The translations under genes were made by a program, and so were the position numbers. The notes under the pieces are model-generated. The model saw nothing but the letters and a program-made list of their open reading frames with translations, did not search any database and was not told the DNA's origin. DNA of 64,000 nt from Vineibacter terrae (GTDB lineage: Bacteria > Pseudomonadota > Alphaproteobacteria > Reyranellales > Reyranellaceae): positions 1-64,000 of the forward strand of contig NZ_VDUZ01000022.1 of assembly GCF_008039615.1 (NCBI RefSeq). Direction: 5' to 3'. Positions 8,753-17,647 of this stretch are shown piece after piece; the stretch's first letter is position 1; each line of letters opens with the position of its first letter.

Positions 8753-10249
8753 ATGCCCGACACGCTGATCACGACGCCTTCATCCGCCTTTCTCGGCAAG
8801 CTGCGCACCATCGTCGGCGACAAGGGCATGGTCGAGGACGCGCAGGCGCGCGCCTTCCACGAGACCGACTGGCGCGGCTTCACGATGGGCCGGGCGGCGG
8901 CGGTGGTGAAGCCGGCTTCGGTCGAGGAGGTGTCGGCGGTCGTGGCGCTGTGCAGCGAGCACGGCGTCAAGATCGTGCCGCAGGGCGGCGTCACCGGCCT
9001 GGTGGGCGCCGGCGTGCCGGTGCGCGACGGCGACGAGATCGTGCTGTCGTTGGCGCGCCTGAACCGCATCCTGGACGTCAACCCGACCGCCTACACGATG
9101 ACGGTCGAGGCCGGCGTGGTGCTGCAGACCATCCAGGAGACGGCGGCGGCGCATGACCGCTATTTCCCGATCAGCCTGGGCGCGCAGGGCTCGTGCATGA
9201 TCGGCGGCAACCTCTCGACCAATGCCGGCGGCGCCACGGTGCTGCACTACGGCAACACCCGCGCCATGGTGCTGGGGCTGGAAGTCGTGCTGCCCGACGG
9301 CCGCGTCTGGGACGGCCTGCGAGCGCTGAAGAAGGACAACACCGGCTACGACCTGAAGGACCTGTTCGTGGGCGCCGAGGGCACGCTGGGCGTCATCACC
9401 AAGGCGGTGCTGAAGATCTTCCCCAGGCCCAAGGACGTGGCCACCGCCTGGCTGGCGGTGCCCGCTCCCAAGGCGGCGCTGGAGCTGCTGGCCGGGGCCC
9501 GCATCGCCGCCGACGACAACGTCACCTCCTGCGAGCTGGTCCATGAGCTGGGGCTGGAGGGCATCATCAAGCACATCCCCGGCACGCAGCGGCCGCTGCA
9601 GGGGCGCCACACCTGGCAGATCCTGATGGAATGGTCCTCGACCCGGCCGATCCCGGAGGACGGCGAAAGCGGCATGCGGGCGCGCATGGAAGCCTATCTC
9701 GCCGGGTGCATGGAGAAGGGCCTGGTGGACGACGCGGTGATCGCCCAGAACGAGGCTCAGGCCAGGGCGTTCTGGCATATCCGCGAAAGCCATGCCGAGG
9801 CCGGCCGGCACAGCGATCCCGCCTGCTCGTTCGACATCTCGGTGGCGGTCGAGAAGATCCCGGCCTTCATCGAGGCCTGCAACGCGGCGGCCGAGACGGC
9901 CGTGCCCGGCATCCGGCCGCGGCCCATGGGCCACATGGGTGACGGCAACCTGCACTACAATTTCTCGGCGCCGGTCGGGGTCAAGGCGCGGGCCGAGTTC
10001 GCGCCCACCGTGAAGGTCCTGGACCGCATCGTGCACGACATGGTGGCCAGGTTCGACGGCTCGATCTCGGCCGAGCACGGCATCGGCTCGATCAAGCTGC
10101 TCGAGCTGGAGCACTATCGCTCGCAGACCGAGCTCGACGTGATGCGCGCCATCAAGAAGGCGCTCGACCCCAAGGGCACCATGAATCCCGGCAAGGTGAT
10201 CCGCGTCGACCCCAGCGAGGCGGTGCGCGAAGGGACGCTGATGCGGTAG
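8753..10249 (+). CDS. FAD-binding oxidase, GlcD / D-lactate dehydrogenase type (copy 1)
   Basis: A 498-residue flavoenzyme of the FAD_binding_4 plus FAD-oxidase C-terminal architecture (glycolate oxidase GlcD, D-lactate and D-2-hydroxyglutarate dehydrogenases). FAD motifs are PQGGVTGLVGAG, GGNLSTNAGG and GAEGTLGVIT; the C-terminal part has GHMGDGNLHYN and SAEHGIGSIK, the metal and substrate region. It should oxidise a 2-hydroxy acid; which one is not shown. Start at 8753 has GGAGG seven bases upstream. A close paralogue lies at 13448-14908. No GlcE or GlcF partner is next to it. Confidence 0.9.
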   Translation: MPDTLITTPSSAFLGKLRTIVGDKGMVEDAQARAFHETDWRGFTMGRAAAVVKPASVEEVSAVVALCSEHGVKIVPQGGVTGLVGAGVPVRDGDEIVLSLARLNRILDVNPTAYTMTVEAGVVLQTIQETAAAHDRYFPISLGAQGSCMIGGNLSTNAGGATVLHYGNTRAMVLGLEVVLPDGRVWDGLRALKKDNTGYDLKDLFVGAEGTLGVITKAVLKIFPRPKDVATAWLAVPAPKAALELLAGARIAADDNVTSCELVHELGLEGIIKHIPGTQRPLQGRHTWQILMEWSSTRPIPEDGESGMRARMEAYLAGCMEKGLVDDAVIAQNEAQARAFWHIRESHAEAGRHSDPACSFDISVAVEKIPAFIEACNAAAETAVPGIRPRPMGHMGDGNLHYNFSAPVGVKARAEFAPTVKVLDRIVHDMVARFDGSISAEHGIGSIKLLELEHYRSQTELDVMRAIKKALDPKGTMNPGKVIRVDPSEAVREGTLMR

Positions 10250-10279
10250 AGCAATTCTCTACTTGATCGAAGCGATCTT

Positions 10280-10403
10280 GTCGTCCCGAGCGAAGCGAAG
10301 GACCTTGCGGTGGGTCATTCAGGCAATAGCGGTGCTGATGCTCACCAGCACCTGCAGTGCCTATGATCAACACCGCAAGATCCTTCGCTTCGCTCAGGAT
10401 GAC
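10280..10403. repeat. Family B palindromic repeat, divergent copy
   Basis: Arms at 10280-10312 and 10371-10403 pair almost completely; the core is GTCCCGAGCGAAGCGAAGGA against its complement. The element resembles other family B copies at the outer ends (TCxTCCCGAGCGAAGCGA) but has GACCTTGCGGTG inward instead of GATCTCC and a longer loop. Confidence 0.75.
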
Positions 10404-10510
10404 AGCCGGGAGAACCTCGCTTCTACCTAAACGTGATAAGCTCTGGCGCGGTAGCGCCGCCTGAGACACCGCGCCTGGCCCGGCGCCAGCGGCCAAATGG
10501 AGCTGTTGTC

Positions 10511-10690
10511 ATGCGGCGCGTGACGATGCTGTGCACACTCGCGATCCTGGCGGCGGGCTGCTCGAACGATACCGGCGTGCAGCAGCTGGCGCCCGAGCCG
10601 CAGCCGCAACCGACCGCGCCGGCACCGATCGACTACGGCAAGTATTGGCAAGACCAAATGCTGTACAACATCGGTTCTTACGGGCCGTGA
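10511..10690 (+). CDS. Small lipoprotein
   Basis: A 59-residue protein with a signal sequence ending in a lipobox, LAILAAGC, so Cys17 is the predicted lipidated residue. The short mature part is Pro/Gln-rich (PEPQPQPTAPAP) and ends with an aromatic segment containing YGKYWQDQMLYNIGSYGP. Function is unknown. The ATG at 10511 has GGAG eight bases upstream, and coding from the earlier open frame would destroy the signal peptide. Confidence 0.7.
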   Translation: MRRVTMLCTLAILAAGCSNDTGVQQLAPEPQPQPTAPAPIDYGKYWQDQMLYNIGSYGP

Positions 10691-10757
10691 GCCTGGGTCG
10701 AGCCTTCGGGCACGAGGTCTGCCGGACCTCGGCTGCCGACGGGCGGAAGCTTGCGGC

Positions 10758-11750
10758 TCAGCCCTCCAGCAGCGTGCGCAGCAGGCCCTTGCGCTCCTCG
10801 GGCGCGAAGGGCAGCGGGCGGCAGATCTCGATGGCGCGCAGGCCCAGGCGCGCCAGGCGCAGGCCGCTCACGGAGCCTTCCGCGGCCTTGCCGGCCACCT
10901 TGTCGATCAGCCCGCCGCCCAGGGCGTCGGCCAGCATCTCGCCGGCCGGATCCGCGACCATCGCCGTGGCGGCGCTGACCACGGCCATGCGCGCCAGCCG
11001 CAATGACGCCAGCCCGCTGGGCCGCAGGCCGTAGATCTCGGCGATGCGCCGCACCATCGCGACGCTGCGCCAGACGACGATCGCGACATCGAGCGTGGGG
11101 TGCGGGCTGACCGCGACCGCGCCCAGGGTGGCCAGGGCCTCGCGCCGCACGGCGCGGCGCGCCTCCTGGTCCAGCGGCGCCAGCACGGCGGCGTTGAACT
11201 GGCGCACCATGGCGGCGACATCGCTCTGGCCGTCAATGCGGTGGTGCAGGGCGCGCGCCAGCTCGGGACGGCGTTCCGCCACCATGGCCAGCACCGGCGC
11301 CATCGCGGCCGCCAGGGCTGACGGCGAGTCCTGCCGTTGCGCCGCCTCGATGGCGGCGCGGAAGCGAGCGGCGTCGCGCAGCCGGCGCAGCGCGCGCAGC
11401 TCGCCTGCTGTGGCCACCGCCAGCGCCGCGAGGAAGGCCAGCGACAGCAGGCTCAGCACGGCGCCGCCGATGCTGTCGCGCTGCCACAGCCCGATCAGCG
11501 AGTCGGCCAGGCCGTAGATGCCGAAGGCGGCGACCACGAGCGCCAGCAGGCCGAACACCCAGCCCCAGCGCGAGGACGGCGGGCGCATGGGCGGCCCCGA
11601 AGCGGCGTCGCCGTCGATCGGCTCGATCGCGGCCGTGACCTCGCCCGGCGCGATCGCAACCGGCGGCGGCGCGGCAGCCGGCTCGGCGGGGACGACCACG
11701 GCGGGATCGACCTGGCCGGGCTCGGCCACGATGCGTGTCGGGCTGCTCAT
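10758..11750 (-). CDS. ycjF: YcjF-like TIGR01620 family membrane protein
   Basis: A 330-residue inner-membrane protein. After a 55-residue Pro/Ala-rich cytoplasmic start, two membrane segments lie at about residues 63-88 and 96-118, followed by a helical DUF697-like domain with ALATLGAVAVSPHPTLDVAIVVWRS and an amphipathic C-terminal part. YcjF is the standard partner of YcjX; in enterobacteria both follow the psp envelope-stress genes, which are absent here. Its ATG overlaps the ycjX stop by four bases (ATGA at 11747-11750). Confidence 0.85.
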   Translation of the reverse strand: MSSPTRIVAEPGQVDPAVVVPAEPAAAPPPVAIAPGEVTAAIEPIDGDAASGPPMRPPSSRWGWVFGLLALVVAAFGIYGLADSLIGLWQRDSIGGAVLSLLSLAFLAALAVATAGELRALRRLRDAARFRAAIEAAQRQDSPSALAAAMAPVLAMVAERRPELARALHHRIDGQSDVAAMVRQFNAAVLAPLDQEARRAVRREALATLGAVAVSPHPTLDVAIVVWRSVAMVRRIAEIYGLRPSGLASLRLARMAVVSAATAMVADPAGEMLADALGGGLIDKVAGKAAEGSVSGLRLARLGLRAIEICRPLPFAPEERKGLLRTLLEG

Positions 11751-13126
11751 GTCAGGTGATCGCCCAGCAGGTAGTTCAGCGCCTCGGGCACGCCGATATT
11801 GGGGAAGCCACTGTAGCGCCACGCGGAGTCGGCGCGCGGCTGGAAATCCCAGAAGCGGTACTTGAACGAGTCCCAGGGCGGCGGGAAGTCGAGCGGGATG
11901 GCGCCCGGATCCAGCGGCGTGTCGGCGGCGTCGCCCTGCCGCCGGCCGAGCAGGATCTCGCGCCCGGTGTCGCTGCGCCGCATGTCGTCGGTGCAACGCA
12001 CCGAAGCGATCGCCTCGACCTTCACGCCGGCAGCGGCCTTGATGCGGTTGCTTTCGTCGAGCACGTGCAGCATGCGCTGCGTCAGGTGCTCGAGATGGAT
12101 GCGATCACCACGCACGACATGGTCGGCCTTGGTGGCCGCGAACAGCACGCGGTCGATGCCGCGGCCGGTCAGCCATTGCAGCAGGCCGTTGCGGCCATGA
12201 TCGAAGCTTTGCAGGATCGCAGCCAGGGCCGCGCTCATGTCGTCGAAAACCTCGGCGCCTGCGTTGAGCGCCGTCAGCACGTCGACCAGCACGATCTGCC
12301 GGCTGATGCCGGCGAAATGGCGCTGGTAGAAGGCGCGGATCACGCTCTCCTGGTAGTCGCGGTACTTGGCGGCGAAGGCGGCATGGAGGCTGTCGCGCTT
12401 CGCGGCGCCATCGGGCGCCGGCAGCGGGCAGAAGCGCAGCACCGGCGCCCCTTTCAGCTCGGCCGGTGTCAGCAGCCGGCCGGGCTGCAGGTACCGCAGC
12501 CCGGCGGCAGCGCAGCGGCGCAGGTACTCGGTGTAGAGCGCGGCGGCCCGCGCCGCCCATTCCTCATCGTGCGGCTGGCCGCTGCCGCGCTCGCCGATGC
12601 AGGCTAGCCAATCGCGCGCCAGCGCGGCGCGAGCGCCCTGCCGGGCCTGACGCAGCATTGCGGCGGACCATGCTTCGAAGTCCTGGCCCAGCATCGGCAG
12701 GTCGACCAGCCATTCGCCGGGATAGTCGACGATGTCGAGCTGCAGCACCGCCTCGTCCAGGCCGAGCCAGCGCGCCGCGGTGCCGATCAGGCTGTCGCCG
12801 CGGCGATACCGGATGTCCAGGCGGATGCGCGAGATGCCTTCGGTGCGCGCCGGCCAGTGCGGCTGCTGGCCGGTCAATGCCGCGACGGCCTGGGTGTAGG
12901 GGAATTGCGGGACGGTGGCGTTGGTGTCGTGGCGCAAGGTCGCAGCCACCAGCCGGCCCTGGTCGAAGACATCGAAGTTGCGCAGCGGGCTGCGCTGGGC
13001 CGCCTGGTCGGCGCGCAGCAGGTTGTGCACCAGCGAGGTGATGAAGACGGTCTTGCCCGCCTGTTGCAGGCCGGTCACGCCCAGGTTGATGCGCTGCGCG
13101 AAGAGGTCTTCCAGGCGATCGATCAT
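11747..13126 (-). CDS. ycjX: YcjX family P-loop protein
   Basis: A 459-residue predicted GTPase-like ATP/GTP-binding protein. The Walker A motif is GLQQAGKT near residue 18, with the family-specific DIVDYPGEWLVDLPML block near residue 130 and AATKADHVV near residue 330 as the base-recognition NKxD-like segment. Role is poorly known; it is tied to envelope stress through linkage with psp genes in enterobacteria. The ATG at 13126 is chosen; an in-frame TTG at 13162 would add 12 residues. It is the first gene of the ycjX-ycjF operon. Confidence 0.87.
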   Translation of the reverse strand: MIDRLEDLFAQRINLGVTGLQQAGKTVFITSLVHNLLRADQAAQRSPLRNFDVFDQGRLVAATLRHDTNATVPQFPYTQAVAALTGQQPHWPARTEGISRIRLDIRYRRGDSLIGTAARWLGLDEAVLQLDIVDYPGEWLVDLPMLGQDFEAWSAAMLRQARQGARAALARDWLACIGERGSGQPHDEEWAARAAALYTEYLRRCAAAGLRYLQPGRLLTPAELKGAPVLRFCPLPAPDGAAKRDSLHAAFAAKYRDYQESVIRAFYQRHFAGISRQIVLVDVLTALNAGAEVFDDMSAALAAILQSFDHGRNGLLQWLTGRGIDRVLFAATKADHVVRGDRIHLEHLTQRMLHVLDESNRIKAAAGVKVEAIASVRCTDDMRRSDTGREILLGRRQGDAADTPLDPGAIPLDFPPPWDSFKYRFWDFQPRADSAWRYSGFPNIGVPEALNYLLGDHLT

Positions 13127-13168
13127 CGCCGCCAATGTGGCCACCCATTGTGGCGGTGACAAGATGTG

Positions 13169-13365
13169 CCCTCGCCCGCGTGCGGGCTACGGGAGTCACA
13201 CATCCAGTCTCAGAGAGTTCGCGCCCTGAAAATAGGACTGTCATCCCGAGCGCCAGCGAGGGATCTCCTGCGAATGGCGCACCCTGCGTCCTTCGCGGGA
13301 GATCCCTCGCTGGCGCTCGGGATGACAGTGCAGATGTGTGAATACCGTGGCCCGCTCGCGGGAGA
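13169..13365. repeat. F outer arms enclosing a family B repeat
   Basis: The left arm (13169-13203) and the right arm (13331-13365) are inverted copies of one about 35-base sequence with the pattern CCTCxCCCGCGxGCGGGC followed by xACGGxAxTCACACATC. Between them sits a family B palindrome. The same outer arm pattern surrounds the family C element at 41955-42098, and its inner end GATGTGTGAAT also follows the half family B copy at 19227-19254. Confidence 0.75.
13239..13327. repeat. Family B palindromic repeat
   Basis: An 89-base near-perfect inverted repeat. Outer ends are TGTCATCCCGAGCGCCAGCG and its complement, continuing inward through AGGGATCTCC, with a loop built on GCGCAC. It lies between divergent ycjX and the second GlcD-type gene. 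Confidence 0.85.
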
Positions 13366-13447
13366 GGTTATCAAACAATCGGGACAAGACCGTGCTCCCG
13401 CGGCACCGCGGGCGCCGCTACTGTGCGGGGCAACCGAGACCAGGCCG

Positions 13448-14908
13448 ATGCCCGATACCTATACGTCCGTCCCCAACGCCGTCCCCACCGCCGTGCTGGA
13501 TGCGATTCACCGTGCCGTGGGCGACAAGGGCTTCGTCGTCGATGAGCGCGAGATGGAGCCGCATGTCGTGGAGTGGCGCGACAACTATCGCGGCCGCGCC
13601 GCGGCGGTCGTGCGGCCGGCCTCGACGGAGGAGGTCGCGGCGGTTGTCAGGATCTGCGCCGAGGCAGGCGTGCCGATCGTGCCGCAAGGCGGCATGACCG
13701 GGCTGGTGGGCGCCGGCATCCCGCATGAGCATGGCGGCGAGATCGTGCTGTCGCTGCGGCGCATGAACCGCATCCTGGAGGTCAACCCCACCGCCTACAC
13801 CATGACCGTGGAAGCCGGCGCGGTGCTGAAGACGATCCAGGACGAGGCTGCCGCGCATGACCGCCTGTTCCCGCTGAGCCTGGCAGCCGAGGGCTCGTGC
13901 ACCATCGGCGGCAACCTCTCGACCAACGCCGGCGGCGTGCAGGTGCTGCACTACGGCAACGCCCGCAGCCTGGTGCTGGGGCTGGAGGCGGTGCTGCCCG
14001 ACGGGCGGGTGTGGAACGGCTTGCGGGCGCTGAAGAAGGACAACACCGGCTACGACCTGAAGCACCTGTTCATGGGCGCCGAGGGCACCCTGGGCGTGAT
14101 CACCAAGGCCGTGCTCAAGCTGTTCCCGCGGCCCAAGGACGTGGCGACCGCGTGGCTGGCGGTGCGCAATCCTGCTGCCGCCGTCGAGCTGCTGTCGCGC
14201 GCCCATGCCGCCAGCGAGGACAACGTCACTTCCTGCGAGCTGATGGGGCGGCTGGGAATCGACCTGGTGCTCAGCCACATCCCCGGCAGCGTCGATCCCC
14301 TGGCCGAGCGCCATGATTGGTATGTGCTGCTCGAATGGTCCTCGACACGGCCGGCGCCGGCGCATGGCGGCGGCATGCTGGCCAAGATGGAGGCATTCCT
14401 GGGCGACGCCATGGAAGCGGGCCTGGTGTTCGATGCCGTGCTGGCCCAGTCGTCGGCCCAGGCGCAGGCGTTCTGGAAGATCCGCGAGAGCCACTCCGAG
14501 GCGCAGAAGCTGGAAGGCCCCTCGATCAAGCACGACATCTCCGTGCCGGTGCACCGCATTCCCGAGTTCGTCGACCAGGGCATCGCCGCCATGAAGGCCG
14601 TCATGCCCGACCTGCGGCCGGTGCCGTTCGGCCATGTCGGCGACGGCAACCTGCACTTCAACGCCCAGTCGCCGACCGGCATGGACAAGGCCGCCTTCTA
14701 TGCCCGCCGCGACGACATCAACCACGCCGTGCACGACCTGGTGCGCAGCTTCGGCGGCTCGATCTCGGCCGAGCATGGCATCGGCCGCTTCAAGCTCGAG
14801 GAGCTGGAGCGCTATCGCGGCCCGGTCGAGCTCGACGCCATGCGTGCCATCAAGCGGGCGCTCGACCCCAGGAACATCATGAACCCCGGCAAGGTCGTGC
14901 GGGTGTGA
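13448..14908 (+). CDS. FAD-binding oxidase, GlcD / D-lactate dehydrogenase type (copy 2)
   Basis: A 486-residue paralogue of the enzyme at 8753-10249. Long blocks are nearly identical between them: PQGGxTGLVGAG, GGNLSTNAGG, ALKKDNTGYDLK, GAEGTLGVITKAVLK, PRPKDVATAWLAV, DDNVTSCEL and SAEHGIG. It differs in the 'xGPSIKHDISVPVHRIPEF' substrate-side region, where copy 1 has SFDISVAVEKIPAF. It should oxidise a 2-hydroxy acid, perhaps with a different preference. The ATG at 13448 (MPDTYTSV) parallels the MPDTLITT start of copy 1. Confidence 0.9.
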   Translation: MPDTYTSVPNAVPTAVLDAIHRAVGDKGFVVDEREMEPHVVEWRDNYRGRAAAVVRPASTEEVAAVVRICAEAGVPIVPQGGMTGLVGAGIPHEHGGEIVLSLRRMNRILEVNPTAYTMTVEAGAVLKTIQDEAAAHDRLFPLSLAAEGSCTIGGNLSTNAGGVQVLHYGNARSLVLGLEAVLPDGRVWNGLRALKKDNTGYDLKHLFMGAEGTLGVITKAVLKLFPRPKDVATAWLAVRNPAAAVELLSRAHAASEDNVTSCELMGRLGIDLVLSHIPGSVDPLAERHDWYVLLEWSSTRPAPAHGGGMLAKMEAFLGDAMEAGLVFDAVLAQSSAQAQAFWKIRESHSEAQKLEGPSIKHDISVPVHRIPEFVDQGIAAMKAVMPDLRPVPFGHVGDGNLHFNAQSPTGMDKAAFYARRDDINHAVHDLVRSFGGSISAEHGIGRFKLEELERYRGPVELDAMRAIKRALDPRNIMNPGKVVRV

Positions 14909-14978
14909 TGCCTGCGCGGCCTCGTTCCATAAGGGTTTAACCGACATCCCAAGCACCTGACCGTCATTCCGGGCGCCA

Positions 14979-15069
14979 ACCGTCATCCCGAGCGAAGCGA
15001 GGGATCTCCTGCGAAAGACGCACAGCGTGCAATTCGCAGGAGATCCCTCGCTCCGCTCGGGATGACGGT
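14979..15069. repeat. Family B palindromic repeat
   Basis: A 91-base inverted repeat with ends ACCGTCATCCCGAGCGAAGC and its complement, loop around GACGCACAGCGTGC. It lies between the convergent GlcD-type gene and the FAD-dependent oxidoreductase and could act as a bidirectional transcript end. Confidence 0.85.
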
Positions 15070-15114
15070 CAGATGCTCGGGACGGCGGTGCGCTGCGTTC
15101 GCGATGACAAAGCG

Positions 15115-16443
15115 TCAGCGCAGGCAGGCGCCATCGCTCTCGAGCTGGCGGCGCAGCGCGGCGATCGGCACGGCACGGACATCGGCCGGACCGTCGTCGT
15201 TGCTGCCCGGGCGCCGTCGCGTTGCCAGCGCCGCCGCCGTGCCCGCCGCCTGGCCGACCGCCATTGAAATGGTCATGACACGAATGGCCGCCAGCGCCGC
15301 ATGCGTGGCCGAGACGCCGCGGCCGACGGCGAGGGCGTTGTCGAAGGCGGTGGGGATCAGGCTGCGGTAGGGGATCTGGTAGGCGTGGTCGTCGCCCAGC
15401 GACTGGTAGTGCAGCCCGCCGCCGCGCGCGGCGTGGATGTCGATGGGGTAGGCGCCGGCGGCGATGGCGTCCTCGAACTGCGCCGGCGCCAGCAGCTCCT
15501 GCGCCGTCAGCACGTGGTCGCCTTCGATGCGCCGGGTTTCGCGCACGCCCACCTGCGTGCCGAAGGCGCGCAGCTGGCCCTGCGCGCATCCCGGCACGCT
15601 TGCCTTCAGGTAGGACGCGGCACGCCAAGCCTGGCGGCGGCCTTCGATCTCGGCGCGGCCCAGCGCCATCGGGTCGGTGGCGTCGACAGCCAGCCGGCTG
15701 ATGTTGAACCAGGCATCCGCCGAGAAGGGATCGCGGGCGCAATGCAGCGCAGCGCGCGCCAGCTGACCCTGCTCGAAGCCTTGCCGGGCGAGCGCCGCCA
15801 TCTCGTCGGGCGGCACGGCGTCGAAACGGCCGAAGTCGATCGGACCGAAGCGGAACATCATCGTGGCGGGCTGCAGCTCCTCGCCGTCCTCCAGCTCCAG
15901 GAAGCGCGCGCCGGCCCGCTTCAGCGCGTCGATGTCGCCCGTGGCGTCGATCAGCACGCGCGGCCGGACCGACACGATGCCGCCCTTGGTGAGCACGCGC
16001 ACGGCCTCGATCTGTCGGCCGGCGCACGACACGTCCAGCAGCGTGGCGTGCAGCAGCGGCTGCACGCCGGCGTCGATGACCATGTCGTCGAGCACCAGCT
16101 TGAGCGTCTCGGGCGCGTACTCGACGCGGTCCATCTTGTGGCCCGTGGACATCACGAATGTCTGGTGCGCGCCCGCCGCGCCGAGCTGCGTCAGCCGTGC
16201 CACCACCTCGTCGGCGAGGCCGGCGACGACACGCCGGCCGCCGGCAGTCTGCCAGCTGTTGAACTGCGCCACCGCGCCAGCCGTGGCATTGCCGCCAAGA
16301 AACCCGTAGCGCTCGACCAGCAGGACGGCGGCGCCATAGCGTGCCGCGGCGATCGCGGCCATCGTGCCGGCGACACCGCCGCCGCACACCAGCACGTCGG
16401 CTTGCAGCGGCGCGGCAGGCGGGGGCAGCGGCCGGGGCGACAC
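15115..16443 (-). CDS. FAD-dependent oxidoreductase (FAD_oxidored, PF12831 type)
   Basis: A 442-residue flavoprotein. The N-terminal dinucleotide motif is VLVCGGGVAGTMAAIAAARYG (CGGGVAG at about residue 20), followed by YGFLGGNATAG, and a mid-protein DATGDIDAL; the C-terminal FAD-closing region has AVGRGVSATHAALAAIRVM. This pattern marks the FAD-dependent oxidoreductase family annotated around PF12831; the substrate is unknown. It starts with GTG one base after the stop of the upstream Bug gene, so the two are almost certainly co-transcribed. Confidence 0.82.
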   Translation of the reverse strand: MSPRPLPPPAAPLQADVLVCGGGVAGTMAAIAAARYGAAVLLVERYGFLGGNATAGAVAQFNSWQTAGGRRVVAGLADEVVARLTQLGAAGAHQTFVMSTGHKMDRVEYAPETLKLVLDDMVIDAGVQPLLHATLLDVSCAGRQIEAVRVLTKGGIVSVRPRVLIDATGDIDALKRAGARFLELEDGEELQPATMMFRFGPIDFGRFDAVPPDEMAALARQGFEQGQLARAALHCARDPFSADAWFNISRLAVDATDPMALGRAEIEGRRQAWRAASYLKASVPGCAQGQLRAFGTQVGVRETRRIEGDHVLTAQELLAPAQFEDAIAAGAYPIDIHAARGGGLHYQSLGDDHAYQIPYRSLIPTAFDNALAVGRGVSATHAALAAIRVMTISMAVGQAAGTAAALATRRRPGSNDDGPADVRAVPIAALRRQLESDGACLR

Positions 16444-16444
16444 G

Positions 16445-17470
16445 TCAGTCGACCTTGATGTTGCGCGCCTTGATCACCGCGGCGTAGCGCGCCGCCTCGT
16501 CCTTGAGGAACTGCCCGGTGGCCTGGCGACCCAGCGGCGTCGGCATGACGCCCAGGGCGGCGAAGCGCTTCTGCACCGGCTCGGAGGCCAGCGCCGCGGC
16601 CAGCAGGCGCTCAAGCCGGCCCAGCCCTTCCGCGGCGATCGTGTCCTTGGGCGCCAGCATCGCCGCCCAGCCCTGCACCTCCAGGCCAGGATAGTTGAGC
16701 GCGCGGAAGGTCGGCACGCCCGGCAGGTCGGGCACGGGCTGCGGCGAGGACACCGCCAGCGCCCGCAAACGCCCCGACCGGACATGCGCGATGACGCTGG
16801 GGAGGTTGAGAAAGCCGGCCGACACGAGGCCGCCGATCAGGTCTGGCATCAGCGCGCTCTCGCCCTTGTAGGGCACGGGGGTGAGCGTGGTGCCCGTCTG
16901 CGCGGCGAAGAGCTCCGATGTCAGGTGCGCCAGCGTGCCATAGCCGCTGTTGCCGGTGCTGAGCTGTCCGGGCTTGGCCTTGGCCTCCGCCAGCAGGCCG
17001 TCCAGCGACTGGATGGAAGAGGAGGCCGGCACCACCAGCACCAGCGGCTGAGCCGAGACCATGCCCACGGCATCGAAGTCGCGCTCGACGTCGTAGCCGA
17101 TCGCCGGCTGCAGCGCCGGATTGATGACCATGCTGTTGCTGCCCATCAGCAGCGTGTGGCCATCCCGGCTCTGTGCCGCCGCGGTCACGCCGATGGCGCT
17201 CCCGGCGCCGGGGCGATTCTCGACGATCACGTTCTGCCCGAGCTGTGGCCCCATCACCTCGGCCAGCACGCGGGCCGAGCCGTCGGCACCGCCGCCGGGC
17301 GGGAAAGGGACAATGATCCGCAGCGGCCGGCTGGGCCAGGTGTCGGCGGCAGCCGCGCCCGCAGTCGCCATGCCTGCAGCGCACAGCGCGCCGCCCCATA
17401 TGGCCCGGCGCCGCGATATCACAAGGGCTGCGGTGCGCGCGGGCGCGCTGGCCATGCTGGACCGGGTCAC
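16445..17470 (-). CDS. Bug family tripartite tricarboxylate transporter substrate-binding protein
   Basis: A 341-residue periplasmic solute-binding protein. It has a signal peptide with a twin-arginine-like RRR start (ISRRRAIWGGALCAAG, cleavage near AAAAD), then the family signature WPSRPLRIIVPFPPGGGADG, VIVENRPGAGS and PYKGESALMPDL. Bug proteins bind carboxylates or similar small metabolites for TctAB permeases, which are absent here. The GTG at 17470 has an ideal GGGAGG site eight bases upstream. It precedes the FAD oxidoreductase and is divergent from the LysR gene, suggesting one regulated unit. Confidence 0.88.
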   Translation of the reverse strand: MTRSSMASAPARTAALVISRRRAIWGGALCAAGMATAGAAAADTWPSRPLRIIVPFPPGGGADGSARVLAEVMGPQLGQNVIVENRPGAGSAIGVTAAAQSRDGHTLLMGSNSMVINPALQPAIGYDVERDFDAVGMVSAQPLVLVVPASSSIQSLDGLLAEAKAKPGQLSTGNSGYGTLAHLTSELFAAQTGTTLTPVPYKGESALMPDLIGGLVSAGFLNLPSVIAHVRSGRLRALAVSSPQPVPDLPGVPTFRALNYPGLEVQGWAAMLAPKDTIAAEGLGRLERLLAAALASEPVQKRFAALGVMPTPLGRQATGQFLKDEAARYAAVIKARNIKVD

Positions 17471-17572
17471 GCCGATATCCTCCCTGAAAGCGCCGCGCGG
17501 TGGCGCGCTGTCGCTGCGCGGATCGTAGGGCGCGCGCGGCACGCCTCGGAAATACCAAGGCTGCGAACGGGC

Positions 17573-17587
17573 ATAACCTGATGTTAT
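17573..17587. promoter_or_regulatory. LysR-type T-N11-A box
   Basis: ATAAC at 17573-17577 and GTTAT at 17583-17587 flank CTGAT, giving the T-N11-A geometry (T17574, A17586) of LysR operators. It lies 60 bases upstream of the LysR start and 103 bases from the Bug gene start, as expected for an autoregulated divergent pair. Confidence 0.6.
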
Positions 17588-17647
17588 TGAAAGGCAGGAC
17601 TGCCACAGGAGCGGCAGCAGGCGCGCCATGGACGAGGGACGAGACCG

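Larger units (their letters stand above)
13127..13447. other. 321-base intergenic region filled by a composite palindrome
   Basis: No gene is seen. Most of the region is a nested inverted repeat: outer F arms at about 13169-13203 and 13331-13365, and a complete family B element at 13239-13327 inside. The last 80 bases lead to the second GlcD-type gene and should hold its promoter, which is not obvious. Confidence 0.6.

Noticed and set aside
13418-16387. A 989-codon open frame on the minus strand across the GlcD-type gene and the FAD oxidoreductase
   Set aside because: It is antisense to the second GlcD-type gene, runs through a family B palindrome, and its translation is rich in Arg, His and Gln, as expected for shadow frames in GC-rich DNA.
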